Of a stretch of 64,000 nucleotides of DNA, positions 34,325 to 43,281 are shown one piece after another. The notes beneath the pieces are model-generated. The model was given only the letters and a program-made list of their open reading frames with translations. It searched no databases and was not told where the DNA came from. Position 1 is the first letter of the stretch. Each line of letters starts with the position of its first letter. The translations under genes and the position numbers were made by a program. Origin of the DNA: Verrucomicrobiales bacterium (GTDB lineage Bacteria; Verrucomicrobiota; Verrucomicrobiia; Verrucomicrobiales; DEV007); assembly GCA_029213195.1 (NCBI GenBank), contig JARGNI010000003.1, positions 160,216 to 224,215 of the forward strand, written 5' to 3'.

Positions 34325-35377
34325 ATGCCCCGAATCGCCATCATAGGAGCGGGCCTTTCCGGGCTCGCCGCCGCTTTCCGACTCTCCGAAACCGATCACA
34401 AGATCGTCGTCTTCGAGAAGAGCAAAGGGTATTCGGGACGGGCCGCGTCCCGGCACCGCAACGGCTGTCGCTATGATCACGGAGCGAACTACTTCAAGCT
34501 GAACTGCAACGAAGTGGCCCGGCTTCTCTTCGAAGACCTCCCTACCGATGATCTCTGCCGCATTCTCGGCGATGTCTGTCCTTTTGACGAATCCGGGACG
34601 ATTGCTCCGGGAGATCCCGCCCAGAATGCGGGAGCCAAGTGGAACTATCGCGGGGGGATCAACACCCTCGGCAAGCTGCTCGTCGAGGTCGGGCATCTCG
34701 ACGTCCGTCGGGAGACCCGGATCACGGGACTGCAGGTCGACCACGAAGGCTGGACACTCTCCCACGAAGGATCGGACCAGAGAGAGAAATTCGATGCCGT
34801 TCTCCTGACGACACCCGCTCCCCAGGCGGTCGAATTGCTGGGTTCCATCTCCGACGAAAAAGAGATCATCACGCCCCTCATGGCCGAGCTGAAACGTGCA
34901 CAGTATCACAGCCAGTTCTCCGTGATTCTCAATTACGCCGGGAGCTACCCGCTGCCCAACGGGGCCTACGCCCTCATCAACTCCGATCGAGAACACGCCA
35001 TCGCCTGGCTCAGTCACGAGAATCAGAAGGCAGGGCGGGTTCCTACTGGAGAGACTCTGCTCATCGCGCAGATGGCACCCGCGTGGACCCAGGACCATTA
35101 CCACGAGCCTCTCGCGAATATCATCGAAAGTGCCGACAACGCGGTGCGCACTCTCCTGCCCGAAGTTCACCTCCCCCGTCCGCAGTGGGCCGACACCCAA
35201 CGCTGGCGCTATGCGCATCCTCACACCGCCGCCAGTCTCGAAGCGATGAAACCCGGTTCCGAGATCGGGCTCTTCTTCGCCGGTGACGCCTTTATCGGCA
35301 AAGGAAGAATTCCCCGCACGATCGAGACAGGATTCGTCGCCGAAAAGAATCTTCGGAACTACTTTGGAGAAGGATGA
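34325..35377 (+). CDS. FAD-dependent oxidoreductase, renalase/amine-oxidase type
   Basis: A 350-residue flavoprotein. The dinucleotide motif IIGAGLSGLAAAFRLSE occupies residues 5-21, followed by EKSKGYSGRAASRH and YDHGANYFK, typical of the renalase-like NAD(P)/FAD group. A C-terminal GLFFAGDAFIGKGRIPRTIE FAD-contact block is present. Renalase-like bacterial enzymes oxidise dihydronicotinamide isomers; here the substrate is not known. The next gene overlaps its stop by 4 bp, so it is translationally coupled. Confidence 0.85.
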   Translation: MPRIAIIGAGLSGLAAAFRLSETDHKIVVFEKSKGYSGRAASRHRNGCRYDHGANYFKLNCNEVARLLFEDLPTDDLCRILGDVCPFDESGTIAPGDPAQNAGAKWNYRGGINTLGKLLVEVGHLDVRRETRITGLQVDHEGWTLSHEGSDQREKFDAVLLTTPAPQAVELLGSISDEKEIITPLMAELKRAQYHSQFSVILNYAGSYPLPNGAYALINSDREHAIAWLSHENQKAGRVPTGETLLIAQMAPAWTQDHYHEPLANIIESADNAVRTLLPEVHLPRPQWADTQRWRYAHPHTAASLEAMKPGSEIGLFFAGDAFIGKGRIPRTIETGFVAEKNLRNYFGEG

Positions 35378-36864
35378 AAATCCTTCTCACTGGCGCGAAC
35401 GGCTACATCGGGATGCGCCTCCTTCCCGTCCTCCTCGATGAGGGGCACGATGTCGTTTGTCTCGTTCGCGACGAAAGACGATTCCCCTTTCGGCAGTTCG
35501 AAGGCCTCCTCGAAAATGGGGGCTCTCTCTCCATCATCGAAGGAGATCTCCTCGAATCGGATTCCCTTTTCGAGATCCCCAAGGACATCGAAATCGCCTA
35601 CTATCTCGTGCACTCGATGGGGAGTGGAAAAGAGAACTTCTATGATCTCGAAGCGCTCGCGGCAAAGAACTTTCTCACCTCCCTCGAAGGCAGCCAAGTC
35701 CGGCAGGTCATCTACCTCAGCGGGATCGTGAACCACCCCAAGGAAGAGCTTTCTCCCCATCTCGCCTCGCGTCTCAACGTCGAGGAAATCCTTCATGCCG
35801 GCCCCTACCCGGCAACCGTGCTGCGTGCCGCCATCATCGTGGGAGCGGGAAGCGCCTCGTTCGAAATCATTCGTGATCTCGTCGAGAAACTCCCCATCAT
35901 GATCGCCCCGAAGTGGCTCCAGACGCCCTGCCAGCCCATCGCGGTTCGAAATGTCATCGACTACCTCATCGGAGTTCTCGATTCGGAGGCGACCAAAGGG
36001 GAAACCTTCGACATCGCGGGACCGGATACCTTCTCCTACGCCGATATCCTACTCGAGTTTGCCGAGGTTCGCGGGCTCAAGCGAGTTCTCCTCCCCGTCC
36101 CCTTCATCACGCCGAAACTTTCCAGCTACTGGCTCTATTTCATGACGAGCACGAGCTACGCACTCGCCCGAAGTCTCGTCGACAGTCTGACCCACAACAT
36201 GGCGAGCTCGGAAAACCGGATCCGCGAAATCGTTCCCCTCGACCTCATTCCCTACCGAGGGGCCGTCGAGCGCGCCTTCTCCATGATCGAGCAGAACCAG
36301 GTCAAGTCGAGCTGGATCGATTCCCTTTCCTCGGGCCGCATGGATGTGCACCGGCTTCGGCGGATCGAGGTTCCGCGGCATGGAGTATCCGTCGATCAAC
36401 GAGTCGTCTCCTTTCATCGATCTCCCGACGAGGTGGCGGAGAACATCTGGAGAATCGGTGGAGCCGAGGGTTGGTATTCGATGGATTGGGCCTGGAAACT
36501 CCGGGGCTGGCTCGACCGGGTTTTCGGTGGAGCTGGTCTGCGACGAGGAAGGCGTCACCCAGTCGAACTGAACCCGGGAGATGCTCTCGACTTCTGGCGA
36601 GTCCTCGTGTCCGAACGGGAAAACGGGCGTCTCATTCTCTTTGCCGAAATGAAACTTCCCGGTGAGGCCTGGCTGGAGTTTCGTGTCGAGCCGAATCGAA
36701 ATGCCTCCATCGAGGCACCCTGGCGTCTCGTCCAGACCGCCACCTTTCGACCACGAGGGGTCCTCGGTCGACTGTATTGGCTCGGCGTTCTGCCCTTTCA
36801 CCATTTCGTGTTCACCCAGATGGCCAACGAGATCGTGACCAAGGAGCGTCCCCGTGAAGACTGA
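35374..36864 (+). CDS. SDR-family NAD(P)-binding protein with C-terminal DUF2867
   Basis: A 496-residue protein: an extended/atypical SDR domain with ILLTGANGYIGMRLL (3-17) and YYLVHSMGSGKENFYDLE (about 76-93) for residues 1-300, and the DUF2867 (PF11066) C-terminal region (about 315-490), with DALDFWRVLVSERENGRLIL and LRFFAEMKLPGEAWLEF. It overlaps the FAD gene (ATGA), and its start is one of few with a strong Shine-Dalgarno (GGAGAAGG). SDR-DUF2867 pairs with amine-oxidase-like flavoproteins in many genomes. No substrate is known. Confidence 0.85.
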   Translation: MKILLTGANGYIGMRLLPVLLDEGHDVVCLVRDERRFPFRQFEGLLENGGSLSIIEGDLLESDSLFEIPKDIEIAYYLVHSMGSGKENFYDLEALAAKNFLTSLEGSQVRQVIYLSGIVNHPKEELSPHLASRLNVEEILHAGPYPATVLRAAIIVGAGSASFEIIRDLVEKLPIMIAPKWLQTPCQPIAVRNVIDYLIGVLDSEATKGETFDIAGPDTFSYADILLEFAEVRGLKRVLLPVPFITPKLSSYWLYFMTSTSYALARSLVDSLTHNMASSENRIREIVPLDLIPYRGAVERAFSMIEQNQVKSSWIDSLSSGRMDVHRLRRIEVPRHGVSVDQRVVSFHRSPDEVAENIWRIGGAEGWYSMDWAWKLRGWLDRVFGGAGLRRGRRHPVELNPGDALDFWRVLVSERENGRLILFAEMKLPGEAWLEFRVEPNRNASIEAPWRLVQTATFRPRGVLGRLYWLGVLPFHHFVFTQMANEIVTKERPRED

Positions 36865-36877
36865 GCCAACCGGATCG

Positions 36878-38212
36878 CTACGATTTTCCGCGGCGTGACT
36901 CGGACGACTTCTCCAGCTCCATCACCCTCTTGTTGAGAACGTCGAAGCGATCGGACAAGGCCGTGATCATCTGGGAAACCCAGGGATTCATTTTCTCCAT
37001 CTCGGCATCCACCTCCGCCCTTCTCACAAGATAGACCACCGTATCTTCCAGGGTCATCGCGGTGGCGTTGCGGGGACTGTCGGAAAAGACAGACAACTCG
37101 CCGACGACAGCCCCTGGTCCGAGTTCCGCGAGCACCTTTTTCGCGCCCTCGTCCTGTTTGGAGATTTCCACTTTCCCTGATTTGATCCGGATCGTAAAGT
37201 CACCGGGATCCCCCTCTTCGAAGATAATCTGCCCCGCGGCGATTTCCCATTCGGGGAAAGCCTGGCCCGAAGTCTGGGCAGCCTGAACGTCATTCAATAC
37301 ATCCTCAGCACTTTGGTATCGATCAGCCGGATCTTTCTGCATCATCTTCTCGACGATCTGGGAAAGGCGGATCGGAATATCCGGGTTCAACTCGTAAACC
37401 GGAGGAGGCACCAAGGTCTGCACCTGCTCGACAATCTCCTCTACTGTATCGGCTGCGAAAGGACGTTGTCCGGTCAGCAATTCGTAGATCACCACTCCAA
37501 TACTGTAGATATCGGAGGTCGGTGCCAGGGCATCACGACCCAGGGTTTGTTCAGGAGACATATACAAAGGCGTCCCCACGACTTCACTCGATGTTCCCTG
37601 CTGAATATTTAGATCCGCCTCCTCGTCGAGAAAACACCGAACGTAATCCTGGTAAAACGAATCATCATAGAGCCGTGCATTCCCCCAGTCCATGATGAGG
37701 ACCTGCCCGTAGTTCCCGAGCATGATGTTTTCCGTCTTCAAATCGAGATGGATCACCCCCTTGTCGTGAACATAAGCCAGCGTCTCGCAGAGCTTGGTGA
37801 AGATGTTCAGGACATCGGACAGGTAGTTGTCATTCTCTGCCCCTGGCTGGACATGGTGCGTCAGAAATTCGGCCAGGGTTTGCCCATCCACCAGCTGCAT
37901 CGTATAGCGCAGTTGTTGATCCTCCGTCAGGTGGGTGTCGTAGACGGTGACCACGCCAGGGTGATCCAGGTAGCTGATCATCCTCGCCTCGGTGATGAAG
38001 GCGCGAAGAAACTCAGGATCGGAAAAATACTCCTCTTTCAGTTCCTTTACCGCGACGACGCGATTGAGACAGCCATCAAAACTCGCCATTACCTTCGCGA
38101 GACCTCCCTCTCCGATGTCCTCGGCCTTTTGATACCGTGCCTCGGACGTAAAGGGCTGCAAGAGACGACGCACCGCCGGACTTGCGATTTGCTGGTTCCG
38201 CTTGATCAACAT
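36878..38212 (-). CDS. Ser/Thr protein kinase with C-terminal cNMP-binding domain
   Basis: A 444-residue kinase. Gly-loop GEGGLAKVM, ATP Lys56 in VVAVKELK, catalytic loop VIHLDLKTENIML with Asp157 (HRD is HLD, so the Arg is missing), and DWG (175-177) in place of DFG, then GTPLYMSPEQ. Such kinases are common in PVC bacteria. A cNMP-binding beta-roll domain occupies about 320-430 (IIFEEGDPGDFTIRIKSGKV). Start ATG 38212 is preferred to 38320, which adds 36 basic residues. Missing HRD Arg implies a non-RD, activation-loop-independent kinase. Substrate is unknown. Confidence 0.88.
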   Translation of the reverse strand: MLIKRNQQIASPAVRRLLQPFTSEARYQKAEDIGEGGLAKVMASFDGCLNRVVAVKELKEEYFSDPEFLRAFITEARMISYLDHPGVVTVYDTHLTEDQQLRYTMQLVDGQTLAEFLTHHVQPGAENDNYLSDVLNIFTKLCETLAYVHDKGVIHLDLKTENIMLGNYGQVLIMDWGNARLYDDSFYQDYVRCFLDEEADLNIQQGTSSEVVGTPLYMSPEQTLGRDALAPTSDIYSIGVVIYELLTGQRPFAADTVEEIVEQVQTLVPPPVYELNPDIPIRLSQIVEKMMQKDPADRYQSAEDVLNDVQAAQTSGQAFPEWEIAAGQIIFEEGDPGDFTIRIKSGKVEISKQDEGAKKVLAELGPGAVVGELSVFSDSPRNATAMTLEDTVVYLVRRAEVDAEMEKMNPWVSQMITALSDRFDVLNKRVMELEKSSESRRGKS

Positions 38213-38406
38213 CGCTGGTTCACCAGTCCATCTCTCCCTTGATCCGTCAAGGAAGGACCCTCGGAGAAAAGATTTTCGCAGAGAAGCCGCAAACGTTGCC
38301 GAGAAAGCGCTATCCCTCAATAACGTTCATTTCAAGGTCGCCCCTGCAGAGTTGCTCTGGAACAATGCACTCTTCCTACGCGGAACCCTGATCCTCTTTT
38401 CCCATC

Positions 38407-39471
38407 ATGAACCGCAGACACTTCCTGACCACCTCGCTTGCAGCCGCTTCGGTCGCCTCTGCCCCTTGCCGAATCTCCGCAGCTCCCCCAGGCAGGAATC
38501 ATAAGCTGGGGATCACGCTCTGGTCCTACAACATCCGGTGGCGGAACCGCGAGAAAGTCGCACCGCAGGAGTCGTGGAAAGACGCCCTCGATGTCCTCGA
38601 TCACTGTGACGACCTCGGGGCGGGCTGTCTCCAGATCGGGGTTCGCAAATGGAGCGATGATTTCACCGGAAAGGTCCGCGACCGGCGCGAGTCCTATGGC
38701 ATCGCCCTCGAAGGGCAAGTGGGCCTCCCCAGGATGGAGAGCGACCTCGATCGATTCGAAGCCGACATCAAGGCAGCGAAAGAAGCCGGAGCAACCACTG
38801 TTCGGTGTGTTTGTCAGGGAGGTCGGCGCTACGAGATTTACAAGGACATGGAGGAATGGAACACCTTCGTCCATTGGTCGAAGGAGGCCCTCGAACGCGC
38901 GGAACCGATCATGGCCCGGCATGGTGTTCGTCTTGCGATCGAGAACCACAAGGACTGGCGCGCCGATGAGCACCTCGCCCTCCTCGAGCATCTCGACAGC
39001 GAGTGGATCGGGGTCACCTTCGACTTTGGAAACAACTACGCCCTCCTCGAGGATCCCCACGAAGTCGCCGAGGCCCTCGCCCCCTACATTTTCTCCACTC
39101 ACGTGAAGGACATGGAGCTCGCCCCCAGCGAAGAAGGATTTCTTCTCAGCGAAGTGCCCCTCGGCCAGGGACGGCTCGATCTCGCGAAGATCCTCGAGAT
39201 CTGCGCGAGCCGGAATCCGGAGGTGTGGTTCAACCTCGAAATGATCACACGAGATCCCCTCGTCGTTCCTGTCCTCGAGGATCGCTACTGGAGAACGATG
39301 GCCTCGATTCCCGCCCCTGATCTGGCCGAAACGCTGCAAACCGCTTCGAAAGGAAAACCTGGAAATCTTCCCCACGTGGGAGGCCGGGATCTCACCGCCC
39401 AGCTCGCCTGGGAGGACGAAAACGTGAGAAAGTCCTTCGACTACGCGAGGGAAAAGCTCGGTTTTTCCTGA
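38407..39471 (+). CDS. Sugar phosphate isomerase/epimerase family protein, Tat-exported
   Basis: A 354-residue xylose-isomerase-like TIM barrel. The N-terminus MNRRHFLTTSLAAASVASAP has a twin-arginine-like signal, so the protein is exported folded. Motifs include ITLWSYNIRWRN, CRxxQGG-like TVRCVCQGGRRYE, LAIENHKDWRADEHL and WIGVTFDFGNNY with the metal ligands of the family (Glu, Asp, His). PVC genomes have many such exported proteins of unknown sugar substrate. It is convergent with DUF3817 with no gap. Confidence 0.85.
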   Translation: MNRRHFLTTSLAAASVASAPCRISAAPPGRNHKLGITLWSYNIRWRNREKVAPQESWKDALDVLDHCDDLGAGCLQIGVRKWSDDFTGKVRDRRESYGIALEGQVGLPRMESDLDRFEADIKAAKEAGATTVRCVCQGGRRYEIYKDMEEWNTFVHWSKEALERAEPIMARHGVRLAIENHKDWRADEHLALLEHLDSEWIGVTFDFGNNYALLEDPHEVAEALAPYIFSTHVKDMELAPSEEGFLLSEVPLGQGRLDLAKILEICASRNPEVWFNLEMITRDPLVVPVLEDRYWRTMASIPAPDLAETLQTASKGKPGNLPHVGGRDLTAQLAWEDENVRKSFDYAREKLGFS

Positions 39472-39792
39472 TCAGCCGAGCTCTCCTTTCTCCTCCTTCT
39501 CGTGCAGCTTCCGGTCGAGAAAGAAAGGAGCGAGGGGGATCAGTGCACACACGAAAACCAGCACGCACCAGCCGAAGGTCAGTTTCTTCGCGAGGAGGCA
39601 TCGCAACAGATACCAGCAGAGCGCGAGAAAGAAGAATCCGTGGAGCGATCCGACGATTCTCACGGCGAGAGGCTGATCGGCGAGATATTTCAGCGGCATC
39701 GCGATCCCCAGCAAGATGAGATAGGAGATGCCATCGAGGAGCGAAAAGACTCGCAGTCGAGAAAGAAGGGAATGTTTGAAATCGAAAGTCAT
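39472..39792 (-). CDS. DUF3817 family membrane protein
   Basis: A 106-residue membrane protein: RLRVFSLLDGISYLILLGIA, then PLKYLADQPLAVRIVGSLHG and FFFLALCWYLLRCLL give about three hydrophobic segments and match DUF3817. The function is unknown. The start at 39792 (MTFDFKHSL) drops 33 residues of a longer open frame that lack hydrophobic character. The stop codon abuts the stop of the convergent gene. Confidence 0.85.
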   Translation of the reverse strand: MTFDFKHSLLSRLRVFSLLDGISYLILLGIAMPLKYLADQPLAVRIVGSLHGFFFLALCWYLLRCLLAKKLTFGWCVLVFVCALIPLAPFFLDRKLHEKEEKGELG

Positions 39793-39909
39793 CGGATGAG
39801 CCCGGTTCGAAAAGGCTTCCTGATAGGAACGAGATTCAGGCCCGGAAAGATCCTCGCAGATACCGAATGTGCGAGCGCTTTCGAACCGCAAACGGGTGCC
39901 CCGGAATCG

Positions 39910-40842
39910 CTAGCGAACCGGTTTTCGCAATTCGGCATCCCAGGCGGACAGGACTTCTGAAGTCGTTTTCTCCGAAGAGAGGAGAAAGAAGTGATCTTCG
40001 CCGGGCAGAACCCGAGAACGAACCTCGACGCCCCTCTCCTCCAGTTGGCGAACGGCCTTGGCAAACCGACCGTCAGTGACAAACCCCTCCTCTCCTCCCG
40101 CAACGAGTCGAACCCGGGATCCTTTCTGAACCTGCGAGACGATTCCGGAAGGTGGCGGAGCCGCAATGGAAACCAAGCCGAGATAGCCCCGCGGGTTGCG
40201 GGCATATTCCCGGAACCCTCCATAGCCTCCCGCTGAGATTCCCATGAGGACAGGTCGTGGCAACTTCCACCCGGTCTCGCTCGAAACCTCGGCGAGACAC
40301 TCCTGCAAATACTCCCGGGGGATGTGCGAGCAACTATCGCCGTAGGCAGGAAACACGAGGATGTGATCGGGAAACAGGGAAACGAGGTAGTGCTGGTAGA
40401 AGAGAAAACTGCCTCCGTATCCATGGAGAAACAGGATCACGGGGCTCTTCTCGCCGGCTCCTTCCGGGAGATAGACCGTCATCCGTCCGGTCTCGGGTCG
40501 GGTGCGGGAAAAGCAGTAGGAGAGCGCCGAATCCGCCTCTTCGAAAAGCGGATCGGAGGCGATTTTTCGATAGCGCTCTGTCAGGAGAGCCTGCAGTCGT
40601 TTCGCTTTTTCGGAGGGCAACCCCAGGGTGGTGCTCCCGAAATAGGTGAATTGCATGACCAGGGATTCCGGTGCCGCGGCAAGTCCCCACCGAATCAGCG
40701 ACATCCACTGCTCCTGCTCTTCCTCCAGTCTTACCGGGGCCGAGGCATGTTTCGTCGGCCAGGTCAGGGTGACCAACCTTTCTTCCGCCGGGGCAAAGCT
40801 TGCCATCAGCAGCAAGACAAGACCGGGGACGAAAGTCTTCAT
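39910..40842 (-). CDS. Secreted alpha/beta hydrolase
   Basis: About 310 residues with Sec signal MKTFVPGLVLLLMASFAPA. The oxyanion segment ILFLHGYGGSFLFYQHY and the nucleophile motif LMGISAGGYGG are clear, with GEDHFFLLSSEKT giving the catalytic His. It looks like an esterase or peptidase-type hydrolase; the substrate is not known. The start at 40842 is preferred because it gives a signal peptide. A zinc-ribbon gene ends 10 bp upstream and is probably co-transcribed. Confidence 0.8.
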   Translation of the reverse strand: MKTFVPGLVLLLMASFAPAEERLVTLTWPTKHASAPVRLEEEQEQWMSLIRWGLAAAPESLVMQFTYFGSTTLGLPSEKAKRLQALLTERYRKIASDPLFEEADSALSYCFSRTRPETGRMTVYLPEGAGEKSPVILFLHGYGGSFLFYQHYLVSLFPDHILVFPAYGDSCSHIPREYLQECLAEVSSETGWKLPRPVLMGISAGGYGGFREYARNPRGYLGLVSIAAPPPSGIVSQVQKGSRVRLVAGGEEGFVTDGRFAKAVRQLEERGVEVRSRVLPGEDHFFLLSSEKTTSEVLSAWDAELRKPVR

Positions 40843-40852
40843 GAGAGACCGT

Positions 40853-41080
40853 CTATCCAGCAAGGGAGGCCAACCACCCACCTGCTCCGAGGACGACGCC
40901 GAGGCCGAGGAGCAGCATCATCGAACAGCCGGAATCTTCCTTGGTCTGGATGGCCTTCCACTCTTCGTTCTCGGAGAGATCTCGCTGACAGTGGGGACAA
41001 ACGGAAGCTTCGCGAGAAAGCGGTTCCTTGCAGAGGGGGCAATTCGCAGATCCCCCCGGTCGATAGACTTGCTTGAGCAT
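40853..41080 (-). CDS. Zinc-ribbon protein with C-terminal membrane anchor
   Basis: A 75-residue protein with two CxxC pairs (CPLCKEPL and VCPHCQRDL) making one zinc ribbon at about residues 14-31, and a hydrophobic C-terminal segment LLLGLGVVLGAGGWLASLAG as a membrane anchor. It has an unusually good Shine-Dalgarno, AAGGAG, 7 nt before the ATG. The role is unknown. It lies upstream of the hydrolase. Confidence 0.75.
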   Translation of the reverse strand: MLKQVYRPGGSANCPLCKEPLSREASVCPHCQRDLSENEEWKAIQTKEDSGCSMMLLLGLGVVLGAGGWLASLAG

Positions 41081-41199
41081 GAGATTACTCCTTCAAGAAT
41101 ATCAGAAATTTCCTTTTCCGAGAACCCGTTTTCCCTTTTTCGCCCGCGAGGCCACTTCCTGCGAAAAACCGACCTCCGCGATCAAGGACTCGAACCGAT

Positions 41200-41217
41200 T
41201 GCGCAAACGATTGCGCA
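41200..41217. promoter_or_regulatory. LacI-family operator overlapping the nucleoside hydrolase -35
   Basis: TGCGCAA and TTGCGCA are exact inverted repeats separated by ACGA, with a central CG, the layout of LacI/PurR/CcpA-type sites. It covers the -35 region of the promoter described next. No LacI gene is in the window. Confidence 0.6.
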
Positions 41218-41239
41218 TTGACAGAAAAGACCGTATCCT
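41211..41239 (+). promoter_or_regulatory. Candidate promoter of the nucleoside hydrolase-sulfatase operon
   Basis: TTGCGC (41211-41216) and TATCCT (41234-41239) are 17 nt apart. The start site would be near 41246, giving an 8-nt leader before the ATG at 41254. The -35 is inside the LacI-type palindrome. Confidence 0.4.
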
Positions 41240-41253
41240 CGCGTCCGAATCCA

Positions 41254-43281
41254 ATGAAACTCCCAGCCTTTCTCGCCGCTCTTCTCCTTTTCACCTGCGC
41301 CCACGCGAAACCGATTCCGGTGATTTTCGACACGGATATCACGGGCGATGTCGATGACGCGCTCGCTCTTGCGATGCTGCACAGCCTTGCCGATCGAGGA
41401 CACTGCGAGATCCTCGCGGTCACCATTTCCAAGGAAAACGAACTCGCCGCTCCCTTCGTTGATGCGATCAATACCTTCTATGGTCGCCCGGACATCCCGA
41501 TCGGAGTGGGAGAAAACCTCCCTCATCGCGACAGCAAATACCTTTCTCTCGTAGAAACCAAAGAGGGGGATCAACTGAGGTATCCTCACGACATGGGAAG
41601 CGGTCAAGAAGCCGAGAAGGCCGTTCCCCTGATCCTGAAAACATTGGAGAAAGCGGAGGACAACTCAGTCGCCATCATCCAGGTCGGTCTCGCCTGCAAC
41701 ATCGCCGATCTGCTCACGGCAGAGGGCGGCAAAGACCTCGTGAAGGAAAAGGTGCATCACCTCTCGGTCATGGCGGGCGCATTCGAGACGATCAACGGGA
41801 ACAATCACTTCCTCGAGGCCAACGTCCGGAATCATATTCCCTCCATGCAGACGCTGGCGACGGAATGGCCCAACGCCGTTCCCGTGATCTGGAGTGGATT
41901 CAAGATCGGCATCTCGGCCCCCTACCCGCGCGAGTCGATCGCACAGGACTTCGAGTATTTCCCCCATCATCCCGTGAAGGAAGCCTACCTGCTCCACAGC
42001 GGTCCGAATCACGATCGCCCCACCTGGGATCTCACCAGTGTGCTCTACTCGATCTTTCCTGATCGGGACTACTTCGACTTCTCCTCTCCAGGACGCGTGA
42101 CCGTGGAAGAATATGGTTTCACTCGGTTTCGTCCTGTCCCCGGCACTCCCTGGGGAAGCGAGAAAAAGAGCGACAATCCCGAGTCTCAGCGCCGCGATCG
42201 CTATCTCCTCATGGACGACGCCCAGGCCGCGCGTGTCCAGGAAGCCCTCGTCCAGTTTGTCGTGCAGCCTCCACGTCATCTCGCGGATCCCTCGTCGACT
42301 CACCAGGCCGCCGAAGGACAGCGGGAACCGGTCAAGCTGATCTTCGATACGGACATGGGAAATGACGTCGACGACGCCCTTGCCCTCGCCATGATCCACA
42401 CCCTCGAAAACCGCGGTGCCTGCGAGTTGCTCGCCATCACCTCGACCAAGGATCACCCGAAGTCCGTTCCTTATCTCGATGCCTTCAATCATTTTTACGG
42501 ACGCCCCGATATCCCGTTGGGAGCCGTTCGCGACGGCGCCACTCCCGAACTCGGAAAGTTCAACGGGTTCGCGGATGACTTCCCCCACGACCTCAAGAGC
42601 GGCAAGGACGCTCCCGATGCGGTGGCCCTCCTTCGCCAGACCCTGGCCGGGCAACCAGATCGCTCGGTCACGATCGCCCAGGTCGGTTTCTTCACCAACC
42701 TCGCCCAACTTCTCGAATCGAAGCCCGATGCGTATTCGGACCTCAATGGAATGGATCTCGTGAAGAAAAAAGTCCGCGAGCTCGTCGTCATGGCGGGAGC
42801 GTTTCAGACGATTCGATATGGCAATCGCTATCGCGAATACAACGTGATCAAGGACATCCCCTCGGCTCGGGCACTCACGGAGAAATGGCCTACCCCAATG
42901 GTCTGGAGTGGATTCGAGATCGGGATTGCGGCAACCTACCCCTGGCAGAGCGTCATGGAAGACTTCGAGACACACGCCGATCACATTCTCAAGAAATCCT
43001 ACGTCGCCTATGTCCCGGCCGAGGGAGAAGACCGTCCCACCTGGGACCTGACCGCGGTCCTCTATGCGGTCTATCCCGATCGAGACTACTTCGAACTCTC
43101 TCCCCGTGGCACGGTTCGCATGCACGAGGACGGCATGACCTTCTTCAATCCACCTCCGAGGAGACAACCGGTCGAGAAGCACAATGGCCGGGACCGCTTC
43201 CTCGTCATGGATGAGGTGCAGGCCGCCCGCGTCCGGGAAGCCCTCACCCAGATTGCTTCCGAACCCGCTCCCCAGCCATGA
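41254..43281 (+). CDS. Secreted tandem (two-domain) nucleoside hydrolase
   Basis: A 675-residue protein with Sec signal MKLPAFLAALLLFTCAHAKP. It holds two inosine/uridine-preferring nucleoside hydrolase domains in tandem: domain 1 about 20-335 with IFDTDITGDVDDALALAML (Asp26, Asp28, Asp34, Asp35), domain 2 from about 350 with IFDTDMGNDVDDALALAMI (Asp365). Each keeps the DxDxxxDxDD Ca-binding motif. They hydrolyse N-glycosidic bonds of nucleosides; in some PVC clusters related exported enzymes may act on other N-glycosides. The start ATG at 41254 gives the signal peptide; a TTG at 41218 was rejected. Its stop overlaps the sulfatase start (ATGA). Confidence 0.87.
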   Translation: MKLPAFLAALLLFTCAHAKPIPVIFDTDITGDVDDALALAMLHSLADRGHCEILAVTISKENELAAPFVDAINTFYGRPDIPIGVGENLPHRDSKYLSLVETKEGDQLRYPHDMGSGQEAEKAVPLILKTLEKAEDNSVAIIQVGLACNIADLLTAEGGKDLVKEKVHHLSVMAGAFETINGNNHFLEANVRNHIPSMQTLATEWPNAVPVIWSGFKIGISAPYPRESIAQDFEYFPHHPVKEAYLLHSGPNHDRPTWDLTSVLYSIFPDRDYFDFSSPGRVTVEEYGFTRFRPVPGTPWGSEKKSDNPESQRRDRYLLMDDAQAARVQEALVQFVVQPPRHLADPSSTHQAAEGQREPVKLIFDTDMGNDVDDALALAMIHTLENRGACELLAITSTKDHPKSVPYLDAFNHFYGRPDIPLGAVRDGATPELGKFNGFADDFPHDLKSGKDAPDAVALLRQTLAGQPDRSVTIAQVGFFTNLAQLLESKPDAYSDLNGMDLVKKKVRELVVMAGAFQTIRYGNRYREYNVIKDIPSARALTEKWPTPMVWSGFEIGIAATYPWQSVMEDFETHADHILKKSYVAYVPAEGEDRPTWDLTAVLYAVYPDRDYFELSPRGTVRMHEDGMTFFNPPPRRQPVEKHNGRDRFLVMDEVQAARVREALTQIASEPAPQP

